A stretch of DNA of 64,000 bases. It comes from Whalleya microplaca (lineage: Eukaryota; Ascomycota; Sordariomycetes; Xylariales; Xylariaceae). Positions 11,448-23,210 of this stretch are shown here, in pieces (within the stretch, counting starts at the first letter, position 1; each line of letters starts with the position of its first letter). Under the pieces are notes generated by a model. It was not told where the DNA came from. It searched no databases and saw only the letters and a list, made by a program, of their open reading frames with translations. A program made the position numbers and the translations under genes. The stretch is from positions 310,001-374,000 of the forward strand of contig MU385735.1 in NCBI GenBank assembly GCA_022497155.1, given 5' to 3'.

Positions 11448-13400
11448 ATGTTTATTTTCTTCAACGCCAACATCGCCATGGCGGCGTGTGTGGCCAGTGG
11501 CATGTTCTCCATGGCCGACATGGCCTACGATGCCAGCATGATCAACCAGCTCCTGCTCAGCGAGAACTTCTACGAGTGTGAGTACTTTCTATCCTTTTGT
11601 TCTTGTCTTTGGTGGGCTTCCCAGAAGTCCTTCGCTGCGATTATAATTTTCACTAGGAGATTATTATGCTACAGCACTCTATAAATGGTTTATACACTTA
11701 CACGCCTCGTCACTTAGTCTTCGAGCTCACTTCAACCTGGATTGGCCTAAACGTTGCTATCGTCAACGTTGGAAATTTCATTGCTGGACCGTTCGCTGGG
11801 CCTTTAATCGACTGGCTCGGTCGAAAAAAGGCACTCTTCGTCAGTAACATTTTGGCCATCGTCGGAGTTATCGTCCAGGCTACTGCACAGTCAGGTAAGT
11901 TCTCTCAGGGGGGACTCGACTTTTTGTTCCTATGACTAAATTTATCACAGAGGGAGCACTGCTCGGTGGTCGATTTGTCCTTGGCTTAGCATTCACCATC
12001 TCAGGGGTAGCCGGACCATCACTAGTAGCCGAAACCACACCGGCTAAGTGGCACAGTCTTCTTACCAATTGCGTCGTCCTCGGACTCCCAATATGCGGTT
12101 CTGCCATTGCTGCCGGTTCCATCGGAGTCTACGAATCGAAGACAGACTGGGGCTGGCGAGGAGCTATCCTGGGTGAACTTGGCCCGCCCCTGATATCCCT
12201 GATATGTCTCCCCTTTGTGCCAGAGTCTCCACGTTGGCTCGCATACCAGGGCCGGGTAGATGAGGCCAAGCAGGTGATAGAACGCATGCACTCGACCAAC
12301 GACCCCAACCGAGAAGCCATCGTGCAGCTCGAATACGACCAGATCGTGAACACGCTCGAATTCGAACACCACATCGAGGAGACCGGGGCCAGCAGCTGGA
12401 AGTCCCTTGTGGCCGATCCTGCGGACCGGCGGCGATTCCTCATCGCCGTTCTGACCAACATCTTCTTCCAAATTTCCGGCTCCAACACGTTCCCCTACTT
12501 CTTCACGCTGTTGCTGGGGGCGGCCGGCGTCACCGATCCGAAAACGACGCTATTTATCAACCTCGGGCTCTGCATCTGGGGCACCTTCGCCGTGGGCTTC
12601 GGGCTGTGGGTATGTGAGCGTGTCGGCGCGAAGCAGAGCCTGATGTGGAACACCTCGCTCATGACACTTTGCCTAGTGTTGCTTGCCGTGCTTTCCGGGC
12701 TCTCGGGCCGCGATACGCGGTACGGCAAGGCCGCCGTCGCCGTGATCTTCATTTTTCAGTTTGCCTCCTGTAAGTGACATCCAGAGTCGTTAATTTTCCG
12801 TTATGTCCTGTTTCAGGAGTCAAAATCCCCCATTGGAGTACATTCGGCAGTCAAACGCTCCTGGGGCAGGTCTTGAAACTCCCAATGCATAATTGATACA
12901 CTGTCTGGAAAGAGAAAATACTGACTCTGGATTTTGCAGTCAGCTCATGGATGATCCTCACGTACACGTACCCGCCGCAAATCCTGCGCTTCACCCAGCG
13001 CGCCCGCGGCTTTGCACTCGCCCAGAGTCTTGGGTATGGCTTCTGCATTATGATGAGCTATACCCTGCCGCTCGCCCTCGAGCACCTCGCCTGGCGCTTC
13101 TACGCTATCAATGCTGCTTGGAATGTGGGTATCGTCCTCGTCATCTGGTGGCTGTTTGTCGAGATCAAAGGTTCGTTATTTGTCCTGAAACTGACTCAAT
13201 CCCTTTTCTATGACCTATCTTGCTGACTTCGTACCGAAACAGGAAAAACACTCGAGGAGACGGATGCCGTCTTCGATGGTAGAGTCCATTTCGAGGTCTC
13301 CGAGGACAAAACGGGTACCAATATCATTGAAGGCGTGGAGCCAGAATCGGATTCTTCCCCGCGTTCGGATAGTATGGAGGCGAAAAGGAACAAGGTTTGA
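11448..13400 (+). CDS. MFS sugar-porter-type transporter
   Basis: Plasma-membrane proton symporter of the sugar porter family, 504 residues. Exons are 11448..11577, 11718..11894, 11951..12769, 12940..13170 and 13243..13400. Frames join exactly, and introns are 140, 56, 170 and 72 bp. Family motifs are DWLGRKKALF after TM2, VAETTPAKWHS, PESPRWLAYQGR closing the first half, and FVEIKGKTLEETDAVFDG after TM12. That last motif is the fungal version of the PETKG signature. The class imports hexoses, lactose/cellobiose, quinate or phenolic acids; the individual substrate cannot be told. Placement inside the enzyme cluster suggests uptake of the cluster's substrate, which would favour a catabolic reading. 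The first splice (E-F-F-E junction) uses a distant acceptor and is the least certain. Confidence 0.92.
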
Positions 13401-13908
13401 TTTGGCATCGATGCGGCATGGATCGTCAAGACTGTCTAAAGTATGTTTTTGTTTGCTGGGCTGTAGGACCTACCTTCCGTACGGCAATTTCGGGCCGCGG
13501 CCTCTTCGAGTTAATGAGGCATGCCAAACTGGTTTTAACGATGGCGCTCCGTGGCTAGAATTTGGCTTGTTCAAGCGAACAGGGTGCGAGACGTGGTCAT
13601 GGTAGTAGACCGCCCCAAGAGTTTGATTTATTCTAGTATCATAGATGAGCGCGAATAGAATTTCCTGGTCTAATGGTTACCCAAAATGAATTGCACGCCG
13701 TGACCCCCAAAATTGCACATACTATACCACTATCATATATCGTACTCACGGCTTGTCACGGAAAAGTCACTATAGCTCTTAAGAAATTGGTTCTCTGGAT
13801 ATAGGGCAAGTGTGGTTCATGAAGAGAAGCTGTATTGACACGATAACTCATCTATCTAAATCGGACAGGTAGGTAGGTAGTCCGGCTATCTATAGATGAT
13901 TACATATT
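13401..13908. other. Intergenic between convergent genes
   Basis: A 508-bp stretch between the 3' ends of the sugar transporter and the second Zn2Cys6 gene. It should hold both polyadenylation regions. A short GTAG-rich run (ggtaggtaggtag) occurs at about 13868-13880. No gene seen. Confidence 0.6.
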
Positions 13909-16818
13909 TCAGTACTCATCCCCAATGCTCATGTTCGTAGTTTCATGCAAAGTTAATTCGGCATTAAAATCCATCGAGTCATCTTGACCTTCCACTGTAC
14001 AGTTCCGCGGCTGTCCAGCCGAACTGGCGAGGAAGGCGGAGAATGAAGGCTCGAGTAGCATCCCCAACCCGCCATCGTCATCATCAAACCCCAAGTTCGC
14101 CTCCATGGGCATGTCGGCAGGCATTGCTAAATCCTGGAGCGACAAGATGCAGTCGATATCTTTCGCCGTCTGTGTGAATGCGTTGTTGTTATTATATAAG
14201 AATGAGTCTAAGGTTAAGTCCATTTCTGGATTGGCTTTCCCTGAGCTTGATTGACTTTGGGGAGACGTTCTGTCTTTAATATAGCTGTTGCTTTGTTGGC
14301 TTTTAGGTGTGCCTATATTGAATTGAGGTGATCTGGACATCTCGACTCGGTGGGATGCTACCGAGCGAGACCCAAGAACAGATCTTGGCGAGGAAGAGGC
14401 AGCTGCTGCGGCGGGCGATATATGTGCAGATGATGAGGCAGTTATAGGACGTGATTGAGCTGTTGTCTGTTGCGTCGGCGTGAGCCGGATAGGTTCTAGG
14501 TCTTCTCGGGCAACTTCTTCCTCTGTCATTGATCTAATGATATCGTCTATTGCGCGAGAATAATCACCGAGGGTCTTGTTTACGGCTTTGTTGGCCGTTG
14601 CCTTGCCCCCCTTTCTAAGTTCATTTACGCCGCTCTCGCGATTATTCTCAGCGCTGTCAGTATTATTAAATTCTTTTACATTGTCACCGTGTAGTTGTAA
14701 CGCTGTAAGGGATTCCCGTGGTGTACGATTTATTGTGTCGTCATTAGGTTTTGAAGAGGATGATGATCGCATATGCACGGCATGGGATTGTGTTGGGTGC
14801 ATCGAGCAGTAAGGTGGCTCAGAAATGCCGGGGAAGCGAATGAAGAAATTGCTAAACAGCTTAGCAGGGTTGCCCGTCACCGCTAATGACTCGGAAACTA
14901 GATCGAGGGCATGCACGCGGAAGAGAGTGTCAACCCAGAGGTGGGCAGGGGTGAAGAAGAATCGCATGGTGCCGAGAACGGTGAAGATGGTCTTGAGGTG
15001 ATCGATGAACTCCTCGAGCCGATTCGGGTCCTCCTCAATATGTAGCTGGTTGAGGAAGACTAGTCCTGCAAGGAATAAGGCGTAACCAAGGAACGGAGGC
15101 TGTGTACTAGAGGTTAGTGGATCTCTATATAACGCGATCTGGAAAGGAGGAAGAACTGGTAGCAAAACGAAGTATAACTGAACGCACCAACAGGAAAGTT
15201 CCGTGACCAAGAATGCTTTGGCATAGCAATGTCACGCTACGCGCGCTTCTTACACATGCCGCAACCCTCTCCCTACAGAAGGTGTTTGGTGCCCCTGGGA
15301 AGAAAAGCGCTTTTCTAGGACTTGTTGGCTGTCTTGAACTTTTCTGGTTTGCAGATTCAGGGGTATTGTTATTGCCGTGCGGAGACTGAACGTCAGAATT
15401 TCCAGTGGGATTAACACCGATGGGCATGAAGGCGCGATTGAGCAGCATTCTCATCGAATAGAGCATGCTGAACCAGAGGATGTATTCACCGGCACCTGCA
15501 TCAGTCCGTTGAAGTGACTCGAGGAGGTCCTCCGTCAGTGTCAGTTCTCCAGTGTGGAGGATACAGAAACGATCCAGCTCCTCCTTGAGTACCATGAACT
15601 GCGAGTCGTTTGACCATGGCGCAGGGTGAGCTTGGGTGAAGTCTTTCCTGGACAATGCCAGGCAGCGACGTAACAGACTGGTGAGGCCAGGCAATAGGTT
15701 AGGGGATGTATTATCTAGCGAGGGTTTTAACATATCCTTCGGCGTCAGGTTTTGAAGTAGCGACAAGTTTGAGTGTTGAATCTGCTGCCCTATGGAATTC
15801 AAGATCCCGGACGTGGCTAAATACTGCTGGGCCATTTGAAGTCCATGACTAATGCCATCATTCCTTACGGTACTTTGTGTGTATTTAAACATCGTCACAA
15901 GATTCAAAGCGACAGCTATAAATACCCGCGTCAATAAAGCTCAAATTCCTAGTGTAGAAAGAAGGCATCAGGGGCTCACTTATGTCATGCCAGGCTTGTA
16001 GCCCATTTCCTCGATATGTCTCGTACATCGAAAGTACGGAGAGGGTCAAGATTTGCTGAAGTCTGGCATGCTCACTCGTCTCCTCCGACGAAGCCAGCTC
16101 CTCCCTTGCCTCTGCAGCAAAGCCTTCATCTAGCTTGTTCACGTGACTCGCCTCGTGTCTAGAGAAACGAAGTGCAACCGAGCACATCGAGTGACACAGA
16201 TGACGGGCGACATTTGCACTCTCCAAACCCTTTAGAAAAGCAGTTGCTGACATCACTGGACACTGCTGACTGTTGACAGTGACGAAGAATACAAGGACTA
16301 GGTGCAAGGCTTGGTCCGTGGACACGGCAAACTCGCTCCATCGAGGTCAGCTAGGGAGCATAGACAAGACAAGGCTCTAACAAACCCGTTTACTCGGTAC
16401 CGGTCTGTACCCATGATCTCGATAAGACCTGTCCTCCAAGCATCGATCGAATCGAGGCTGAAAGGAGTAGCTCGGTCTGTTATCGGACCATGTGACGAAA
16501 CGCTAGGCCGACTACTACGAGATGGAGCGGGAGGAGGCGACTGGGCCGGAGCCGGCGCCGACACGGCCTCGGCATCATACTGGGCTGGCAGGTATCGCTT
16601 CGGGCGAGGCCCACGCCGGCGTCTGTTATGATCAAAGAGGCATTCCTGCATATGACGATGACAATTGCTGCACGGAGCAGTCCCAGAGCAACGGACCTAC
16701 AACGGGAACGGACGAGACAAGATTAGATAAGCGAGTCTATGATGAATACACACCAGAATAGGGGTAAACATAGTTTGCCTACCTTTCGTTTTCGGCATTG
16801 CTCACAGGCGAGTGTCAT
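13909..16818 (-). CDS. Second Zn2Cys6 transcription factor
   Basis: Large nuclear regulator, 882 residues in my model. Exons are 16818..16783, 16696..16394, 16331..15980, 15915..15188 and 15138..13909, with introns of 86, 62, 64 and 49 bp. The splice after MTLACEQCRKRK completes a canonical zinc cluster: C5-x2-C8-x6-C15-x5-C21-x2-C24-x6-C31, followed by the basic run RRRRGPRPKR, a likely nuclear signal. A fungal transcription-factor middle domain runs through the next exons (FFVTVNSQQCP, LSMYETYRGN, LPGLTSLLRRCLALSRKDF). The last exon is low complexity, rich in Ser, Gln and acidic residues (GFDDDDGG), typical of an activation region. The 16394/16331 junction is the least certain. It is divergent from the VOC gene and convergent with the transporter, so it may govern uptake and catabolism genes around it. 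Confidence 0.87.
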
Positions 16819-17328
16819 GGTCCCCGTGAAGCACGCAAGGTAGGAGCGTTAGCAAGTCTGGGCTAAGGATCACACTCAGATCCTGTAGCAATTAAAGGCC
16901 GAGGAGGTCTGGAAATGGCTGCTAAGCACCGAGTAGATAGGGCGATGTGGGGCGGTGTATGTGGCTTGTGAAGCCTCTTGCCGGTTTCCGTCTATATAGT
17001 ATGTTGGGGGGCTGAAACTGGGTATTTGTGGAGTTTCCCCGAGCGTAAACTGTATTATTATGTAATTTAGCCTATAGCGCTCTTTGAAATGCAGTCACTT
17101 GTAAGACAACATAATAAATAGTTAAGATAACATAAATAGGGGACTATATCTATGCACAATGCTTTAGATTCTCCGAGCGAATATGTAATTAGAACGGTGT
17201 GGCATAAAAGTGACCATATATAGATCTCTAAGCAATAGATAATCAGTCAATCAATCAATCAAAAGATAGTCCTACGATAACAACTTTTTCATTACCTACC
17301 TCATAAGCATACTTATACAAAGGAGATA
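16819..17328. promoter_or_regulatory. Divergent promoter of second regulator and VOC gene
   Basis: A 510-bp non-coding, AT-richer stretch between two starts pointing apart. It contains TTCTCCGAG at 17169-17177, about 150 bp before the VOC start. It also contains a short CAAT repeat (tcagtcaatcaatcaatc) at about 17244-17261. Confidence 0.5.
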
Positions 17329-17853
17329 ATGGCACCTGATAAGCCTTGGAAGCCCCCCGCGCTGGGGTCGCCCATCTGGATCGAGATACCAGCCACAGAC
17401 GTGGCTAGGAGTGAGAATACCCCCTGCCTATAACTATTCGCCTCTAGCTATGTTAGGTTAGACTCAAGCTGATCATTTATAGCCTATAATTTCTACAAGC
17501 AAGTCTTCAACTGGCCATTCTACGGTGACAGCCAGCCCGCTGGATACGACAAGGCCCAGATAATGCTCTTCGAGTTTTCGGACCCACGAGTCTCGGGTGG
17601 GGTTGTCAAGGTACCATCGGATGTCAACTCTGGCCAAGTGAGACGTGGTGGAAGAGGCGGGGCCTGCGTGTGGTGGCTTGTGGCTGATGTCCAAGAGATT
17701 GCCCCTGCGATAGAACGTGAAGGTGGGCGCCTTATCAGCGGAGTGATGGAGGAAGGCAAAAACGGTCACTACCGCTATTTTGAGGACCCCGAGGGCAATG
17801 TAGGAGTTGTCTATCAGTTTGTAGGCAAAGTTGCTGAGGCGGCGGCTGAGTAG
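17329..17853 (+). CDS. Glyoxalase/bleomycin-resistance (VOC) family protein
   Basis: Small soluble protein of the vicinal oxygen chelate superfamily, 150 residues. Exons are 17329..17410 and 17483..17853 with a 72-bp intron (GTGAGA...TTATAG). The beta-alpha-beta-beta-beta modules show in PIWIEIPATDVARS, then FYKQVFNWPFYG after the splice, then GGRLISGVMEEGKNGHYRYF and EDPEGNVGVVYQF near the end. The family covers dioxygenases, isomerases, glutathione or thiol transferases and binding proteins. The short fungal members next to oxidases often act on aromatic or quinone intermediates. The metal ligands cannot be placed with confidence, so the reaction is open. It is transcribed in the same direction as the FAD monooxygenase 476 bp downstream. 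Confidence 0.85.
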
Positions 17854-18329
17854 TGGTAGTCTGTAAATGGATAAGCTATCTAAAAGGCTAATATCAACTC
17901 GGACAATTGCAGATCAGGGGACCACTATACATGAACTAACTCCCCAGACTTGGCGATTTGCTTAAAAGTTGGTAGCTCGAGCTCGGAGTATTTGCTGGTG
18001 GAGAAGCAATTGGTTGTCAGCCGCCCCGAATCTCTGAAACATTACTGTGATCCATGGTTCGGGCTTCACGTATTCGGGGACGGGAAGATACCTAGTTTCA
18101 CCCTGCTCGGCAGCGGAATAGTAGAGTACCGCCTATGCGAGCATATCAATTTCCGAACCATTTCAGCTTCATGGACGATATGATATGAGACTAACTGGGA
18201 TAATTAAAGCTGTCGCTGGCTTTCCAAGCTTCCATCATGTCTCTACCCTACAGCTCTCATTTCTCAGCCAAGGTCACGTAGTTCAGATCATCTCCAACTC
18301 CAGTCATAATACTACATAGACAATATACC
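17854..18329. promoter_or_regulatory. Upstream region of FAD monooxygenase
   Basis: A 476-bp stretch with no credible gene. A CTCGGAG heptamer lies at 17982-17988, about 340 bp before the monooxygenase start, in the opposite orientation to the copy before the VOC gene. Confidence 0.45.
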
Positions 18330-19850
18330 ATGGCAGAACCCTTCATTTCCGACCCGGTCTACAGCACCGCCCCGGATGGCTCTAACCCAGGTGCGCCGGG
18401 TCTTCGAGTTGTCATCGTGGGTGCTGGCTTCTGTGGTCTGACTTGTGCCATCGAATGCCGCCTTCGGGGCATGGAAGCCTGCGTCGTTGAGACATACCCA
18501 ACCTCGCGTACCCAAGGAGACGTCATTGATCTCTTCGGCAATGGCGGTATGATCGTTGAGTCTTGGGACAATGGCAAGCTGGCCGACACGCTGATGAAGA
18601 TGTCAATCAACCAAAATGACACCTTCAAGTTTTACAACTCCAAGGGTGAGCTGTTGTGCGAAGACGCTTGGCTCAAATATCCACACCATCTCCGGCGTCA
18701 GTATGCTGGCCACCGTGGCGAGATCCATGAGTTGATATCTGACTACGCTGAGAGCCTTGGCGTCAAGTTTCACCTCCGCGAGACCGTTTTGGACTACATC
18801 GAGGAGGATGTAGAAGGTCCAGATGGCAAGGTTGGAGTCATCTGCAAGAGCGGATCGCGATTCATGGGAGATGTGGTCCTGTGCTGCGACGGCCCCAGGT
18901 CGTTAGCGAGACAAAAGGTCCTAGGCCTTCCCGACAACAAAGTCAGCTCGGGTTATGCCATCTACCGTGCTTTCTACACCCTAACTCCCGAGATGCGCAA
19001 GAACATCTACCTAAGCCGATTTTGCGATCCGGATCATGATTTTACGGGTATGTGGGTTGGCAAAGATCTCCATGCCCTGGTGTACAGCTGGAACAAGGGC
19101 CGAGACCTTGGCTGGGTGCTCACACATAAAGACGACCACGACATTGGGGAATCTTGGTCTTTCCCTGGCAAGAAGGAAGACGTTCTCGCATATCTGGATG
19201 AAGGCAACTTCTGCGAGCTGCTCAAGGAGGTTGTCCGTGTCACGCCGGATGAGAGACTCGTCGACTACAAACTAGTCTGGCGGGCGCCACTCAAGTCCTG
19301 GATTCCAGACATCCCATCCCCGCGCATGATCGTGCTAGGAGACGCCGCGCACTGCCATCTGCCAACTTCCGGTCAGGGGGCATCGCAATCGGTTGAAGAC
19401 GGTGCCGCCATCGCGGTGTGCCTGGATCGCGCTAAGGGCGATGTGCCTCTGGCTCTGCGCGTCTTTGAGCGCATCCGCTTCAATCGGCAGCATGTCATTC
19501 ATATGTCATCGGTATCTAACCGCAACGAGTATCACAATGTCGAATGGACGCCCGAATTTGTGCGTGCTCATCCAGATTCACTAATCCTGCGCCGGCCGGA
19601 CTGGATCCTTGAGCACGACGCCCGAGCCAATGCCCTGGAGCATTTTGACCACCTCGCCGAAGATGTGCGTTCGGGCAAGAAGGGAACGCTATTTGAACTG
19701 GCTTTGCCGGCCGAAGGTGAAATCTTGGAGATCCGCCCCGGGGAGGAGGAAGCTAAGCCCGTTGACACAAAGGCCAGCTTTGAGCCGGAGGAGATAAGCC
19801 CGGAAGCAATCAAGACAGCAATAGACACAAGCCCTCTGGTTGCAGCTTGA
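18330..19850 (+). CDS. FAD-dependent aromatic monooxygenase (salicylate-hydroxylase-like)
   Basis: Single-component flavoprotein monooxygenase of the PHBH/salicylate hydroxylase class, 506 residues, no intron. The Rossmann motif VVIVGAGFCGL occupies residues 27-37. CDGPRSLAR near 190 matches the DG motif that contacts FAD and NAD(P)H. GDAAHCHLPTSGQGA near 337 matches the second FAD-binding GD motif. The C-terminal 40 residues are acidic and Pro/Glu-rich and look disordered. Such enzymes hydroxylate, decarboxylate or epoxidise aromatic and polyketide rings using NAD(P)H and oxygen. No membrane anchor is seen, unlike meroterpenoid epoxidases. As the last enzyme of the cluster, it shares the CTCGGAG element with the other tailoring genes. 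The substrate is not predictable from the sequence. Confidence 0.95.
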   Translation: MAEPFISDPVYSTAPDGSNPGAPGLRVVIVGAGFCGLTCAIECRLRGMEACVVETYPTSRTQGDVIDLFGNGGMIVESWDNGKLADTLMKMSINQNDTFKFYNSKGELLCEDAWLKYPHHLRRQYAGHRGEIHELISDYAESLGVKFHLRETVLDYIEEDVEGPDGKVGVICKSGSRFMGDVVLCCDGPRSLARQKVLGLPDNKVSSGYAIYRAFYTLTPEMRKNIYLSRFCDPDHDFTGMWVGKDLHALVYSWNKGRDLGWVLTHKDDHDIGESWSFPGKKEDVLAYLDEGNFCELLKEVVRVTPDERLVDYKLVWRAPLKSWIPDIPSPRMIVLGDAAHCHLPTSGQGASQSVEDGAAIAVCLDRAKGDVPLALRVFERIRFNRQHVIHMSSVSNRNEYHNVEWTPEFVRAHPDSLILRRPDWILEHDARANALEHFDHLAEDVRSGKKGTLFELALPAEGEILEIRPGEEEAKPVDTKASFEPEEISPEAIKTAIDTSPLVAA

Positions 19851-21205
19851 TGTTTTCATTCGATTGGTCAACTGAGGTTTCGGTATTCTGATTTATAGAA
19901 GTAAATTAGCGAGCTTGCATAAACATCAAAACTAGGTATCTTTGTTATCTAATGGAATATGTGTATAACGACTTGATGTGGCTGCCTTAAAGGGAGCACT
20001 ACGTATGACCTTATGCCCCGTTGATGCACTAAACCTACATATTTAGGTATTCAACGAAAAATTACATGTACTGTAGCTAACCAAGGGCCCTATAATTATA
20101 GCATACTTAGTGGATTACGGTGCTATAAGTATTAGGTTTGCCCTGTGATTTCATGGAACACTCTACTACTCTGCCCCTATAAGCACTCTTTCTAACTACG
20201 AGACCCTATCTACCTGGTCAAAGTTTCGTTGTCAGTGCGATATCGTTAAACTACCTTCGGTGAACTTCTAGCTACAATACAACTCCCAGGGAAACTCAAC
20301 CTTGGAACCTATCTATGTAAATAAGGTTAGAGGTTACAGATATCTTCCTAACTTGTCACTGGTCCACGATGTTCGCCCTCTCCACTGGAGATTATGGAAG
20401 TCTATATGTGATTCGAGGGATGTAACTCTACAGTGTGCTAGCAACACCCATTACTCTTGTGACACTGCGAAATTCGTCATACCATGTGATCGTAGTAAGG
20501 ATACTGCAAAACAAAGGTCAAGCGGGAAACGACCACCATAATGACCAGGGGATTCCGGATCATGGTTATCTAAGAATGTCGCATAACATTAGCAATAATG
20601 TGGAACGATAACACTGCGCCAGTATTCCATACCAAGTGACCAGTATCCAAAAGAGCCAAACTGGTAATTGACATATGTACATCTTATTTTCAATCCCTAC
20701 ACAATTCGCCCCTTTGCGGAGTAAGTTGTTCCTTCATACTTGGGGAAAGGTAAGGCGAGTTGACCTCCTTAGTCGCACGTTGTCTCCGCCATTTCTTCAA
20801 AGGATGACAACAGCCTTCCAATGATCAGAATAGAAAACGGCCTAGAACTTCTGTCTCTAGATCATATTGTTAAGAATTGACAATGTGCTAATATCCCAGC
20901 CAACTAACCTGGAGCAGAAGTTTGATACGATGAGGGGAGTTATTGCCACTTACATGGCGAACTCAACCCTAGCTAGGTACTCTACTGCCTTCGTTAGCTT
21001 AGTAGTAAAACCAATATCTTCTTCTGGAAGTCATGTCTGCGGTAATGGTCCATGGCCGCTACTTTCATTCAGCAATCCGCTACAGAAGTCGCCACGGAAA
21101 GGTTGGTCTATTGATCTCAATGAAATTTAGTTCTACATTGGTATTGAGCAAATATTTTGCTTGTATCAATCGCGAATCATCGACATACCGGTATACTATG
21201 TCACA
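19851..21205. other. Intergenic, no gene seen
   Basis: A 1.36-kb AT-richer stretch separating the metabolic cluster from the secreted-protein gene. The short open frames in it show no motif, no plausible splicing partner and no typical codon use. This probably marks the right edge of the cluster. Confidence 0.55.
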
Positions 21206-21875
21206 ATGCGCTTTCAATGCGGACTTGCTGCAGTTGCTTCTATATTCATCCTTTGCACGAGCCTGCCAACAGATGATCTTGTCATCAGTGGATACACACC
21301 ACCTAGAGATATCGCCGATGGTGTTTACTATGTACCAATAGTCACCACCGGAAATACCAGCGGGCGACTTATTCGAAGATACGGGGATGCAATAAAGATT
21401 GCCAACATTACCGATGTTACAGATCCCGTATCTTCAACAAGTAGCCTCCCAATCAGCGAGAGACGCTGTGTTGGCTCAAACGAGATGGATCCGGTACATC
21501 AGTACGCATGACGAAGTTCTTGGATCCCTTTTTAGACTTGTCTCATTTGATATGGAGATATACTGATTTCGAATTCTGCATAGTGAGAATGCACTGTTAA
21601 ACTTGGGCCACCGCTGCGATTCTGGACAAGCTATATCCGCCTCCGGGCTCGGGGCCGGCATCATTTACTCCAAGTATGGATCCGCTATAGTATACGGTTG
21701 CAGCTTTGGTGGCCAGAATCCATGTTCTACGGCTGAATTGCGCGAGTTCGACGAGTACATGGATCGCGAATGTGGTGACCAGGTGGCGGGTTGGGTTTTC
21801 ATGAAAAAGTGGCAGAAGAGATATGGTCGCAATGATTTCCTTCCTGGAGTCTGTGGCAGAACTGATGTCCCTTGA
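21206..21875 (+). CDS. Small secreted cysteine-containing protein (effector-like)
   Basis: Predicted secreted protein, about 191 residues. Exons are 21206..21493 and 21588..21875 with a 94-bp intron; the acceptor choice is tentative. ATG 21206 is preferred over the upstream in-frame ATG because it gives a clean signal peptide, MRFQCGLAAVASIFILCTSL. The mature part has Cys in RRCVGS, HRCDSG, YGCSFGGQNPC, RECGD and GVCGRT, which is an even, disulfide-like set. The second exon (IVYGCSFGGQNPC, VAGWVFMKKWQKRYGR) recalls a widespread group of small fungal secreted proteins that I cannot name safely. It could be an effector or an antimicrobial/cell-wall protein. It is isolated, with more than 1.3 kb empty on each side. 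Confidence 0.7.
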
Positions 21876-23210
21876 GGTACATTGTTCAACCCTAAAAGCA
21901 ACAGTGTTGTATGATTATACTGCAGTCGATCCGCGCTCTATGTTGTTGAAGCACTTCGCTCCACCCTTTTAGACACTTGCTCTTAATCCATTGATATATT
22001 TATGTGTATTGACACGCTAAAATGCCGAGGTGAGAGGGCAGAGGTTTTAATGACGATTCATCAGCATCTGTTAGGTACCTGGGCCGCCAATAATACGGCA
22101 GGTCCTCCAGGAAGTTGGAGGCTTCAAACCCGGATTTACCTGATCTCCACCAAGGCCGACCATCGTTATAGTCGCTCGTGAGAGAATCCTGGATTTTTCC
22201 ATTGTCGCTGGATGTCTTTCGGCTTCTCTCTCACAAGTACCTAACATTTAGAATATATGCAGCAATAATTGGTCTGGCGCTAATCCTCAGCACTGCAATT
22301 AGCACCGTTATCTTCGTTTTAGTCTCGTTGGTTATGAGCAATGTGTCAACTTTAGAGCACCGATGAAACCTATTAAGGGACTACGTTGACGATCAACGGC
22401 ATACTTGTGTGTATGGTCTTTTTTTTCTTCCATATTTGGCATGATATCCTATGGAAGTACGGTACTACCTAACCGATCCGTAAGAGTATTCTATAGGAAG
22501 AACTCGTCTCCATAAACTATACTTTTGACTAGGGCATTCTTTAGCCTTGTTGAATTGGACGTGCAAACGCTGGTTTATCTGATCTGCTTTAGCAACTAGT
22601 TTTGGGTATATGGAGAGCTTCGACCAAAAGACGACTGGTCTAGCCGGACAAGATTCTAGTATAGAGACAACATCGCATAGTATAAAGTTCGCACATGTAT
22701 TGAATACACAATGACAATGACATCATCTTAGAATGTAGAAGGCTCTCCCAGAAAGGATCTCTTATAGTGTATACCTTATATAATCAAGAGACTATAGACA
22801 AGATCTTATATCGCACATCCTGCTTTACCTAAACAGCAATAGTGTCAATTTGATTGGTTGACGACTTATCAGCTAAGTAAAATATCAGAGTGCCGGACAG
22901 GCATCATCCTGCAACCAAGAAGCTACCCAATTGGAGACCAGGCTTAGAGTAGCAGTAAGCCCCATGCCGATCTGCATGCTATCGAGATTGGCGTAATGGC
23001 TGATAGGGATCATAGATAAGAGCGCAGCATAGATATCAGCCGTGGGGGATGGCAGTTTCAGCTTTCTAATGTCTTAGAAGTAAATTTCGACAATCTTATC
23101 GATGTGAATCGAAGTCAATAAGCTCTTTCACCTTGGTTTTACAAGTTGTCTCCAAAGCTGAGCAACGCGTTATCAGCTGGCCACTCTAGAATTGGCAAGC
23201 TCTATCTAAG
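21876..23210. other. Intergenic, no gene seen
   Basis: A 1.3-kb stretch upstream of the ammonium transporter. A short hydrophobic open frame around 22178-22366 lacks homology cues and is not called. The rest shows no coding structure. Confidence 0.5.

Noticed and set aside
17950..18183. 77-codon open frame before the FAD monooxygenase
   Set aside because: Composition and position fit promoter DNA, and it contains the CTCGGAG element; no homology cue.
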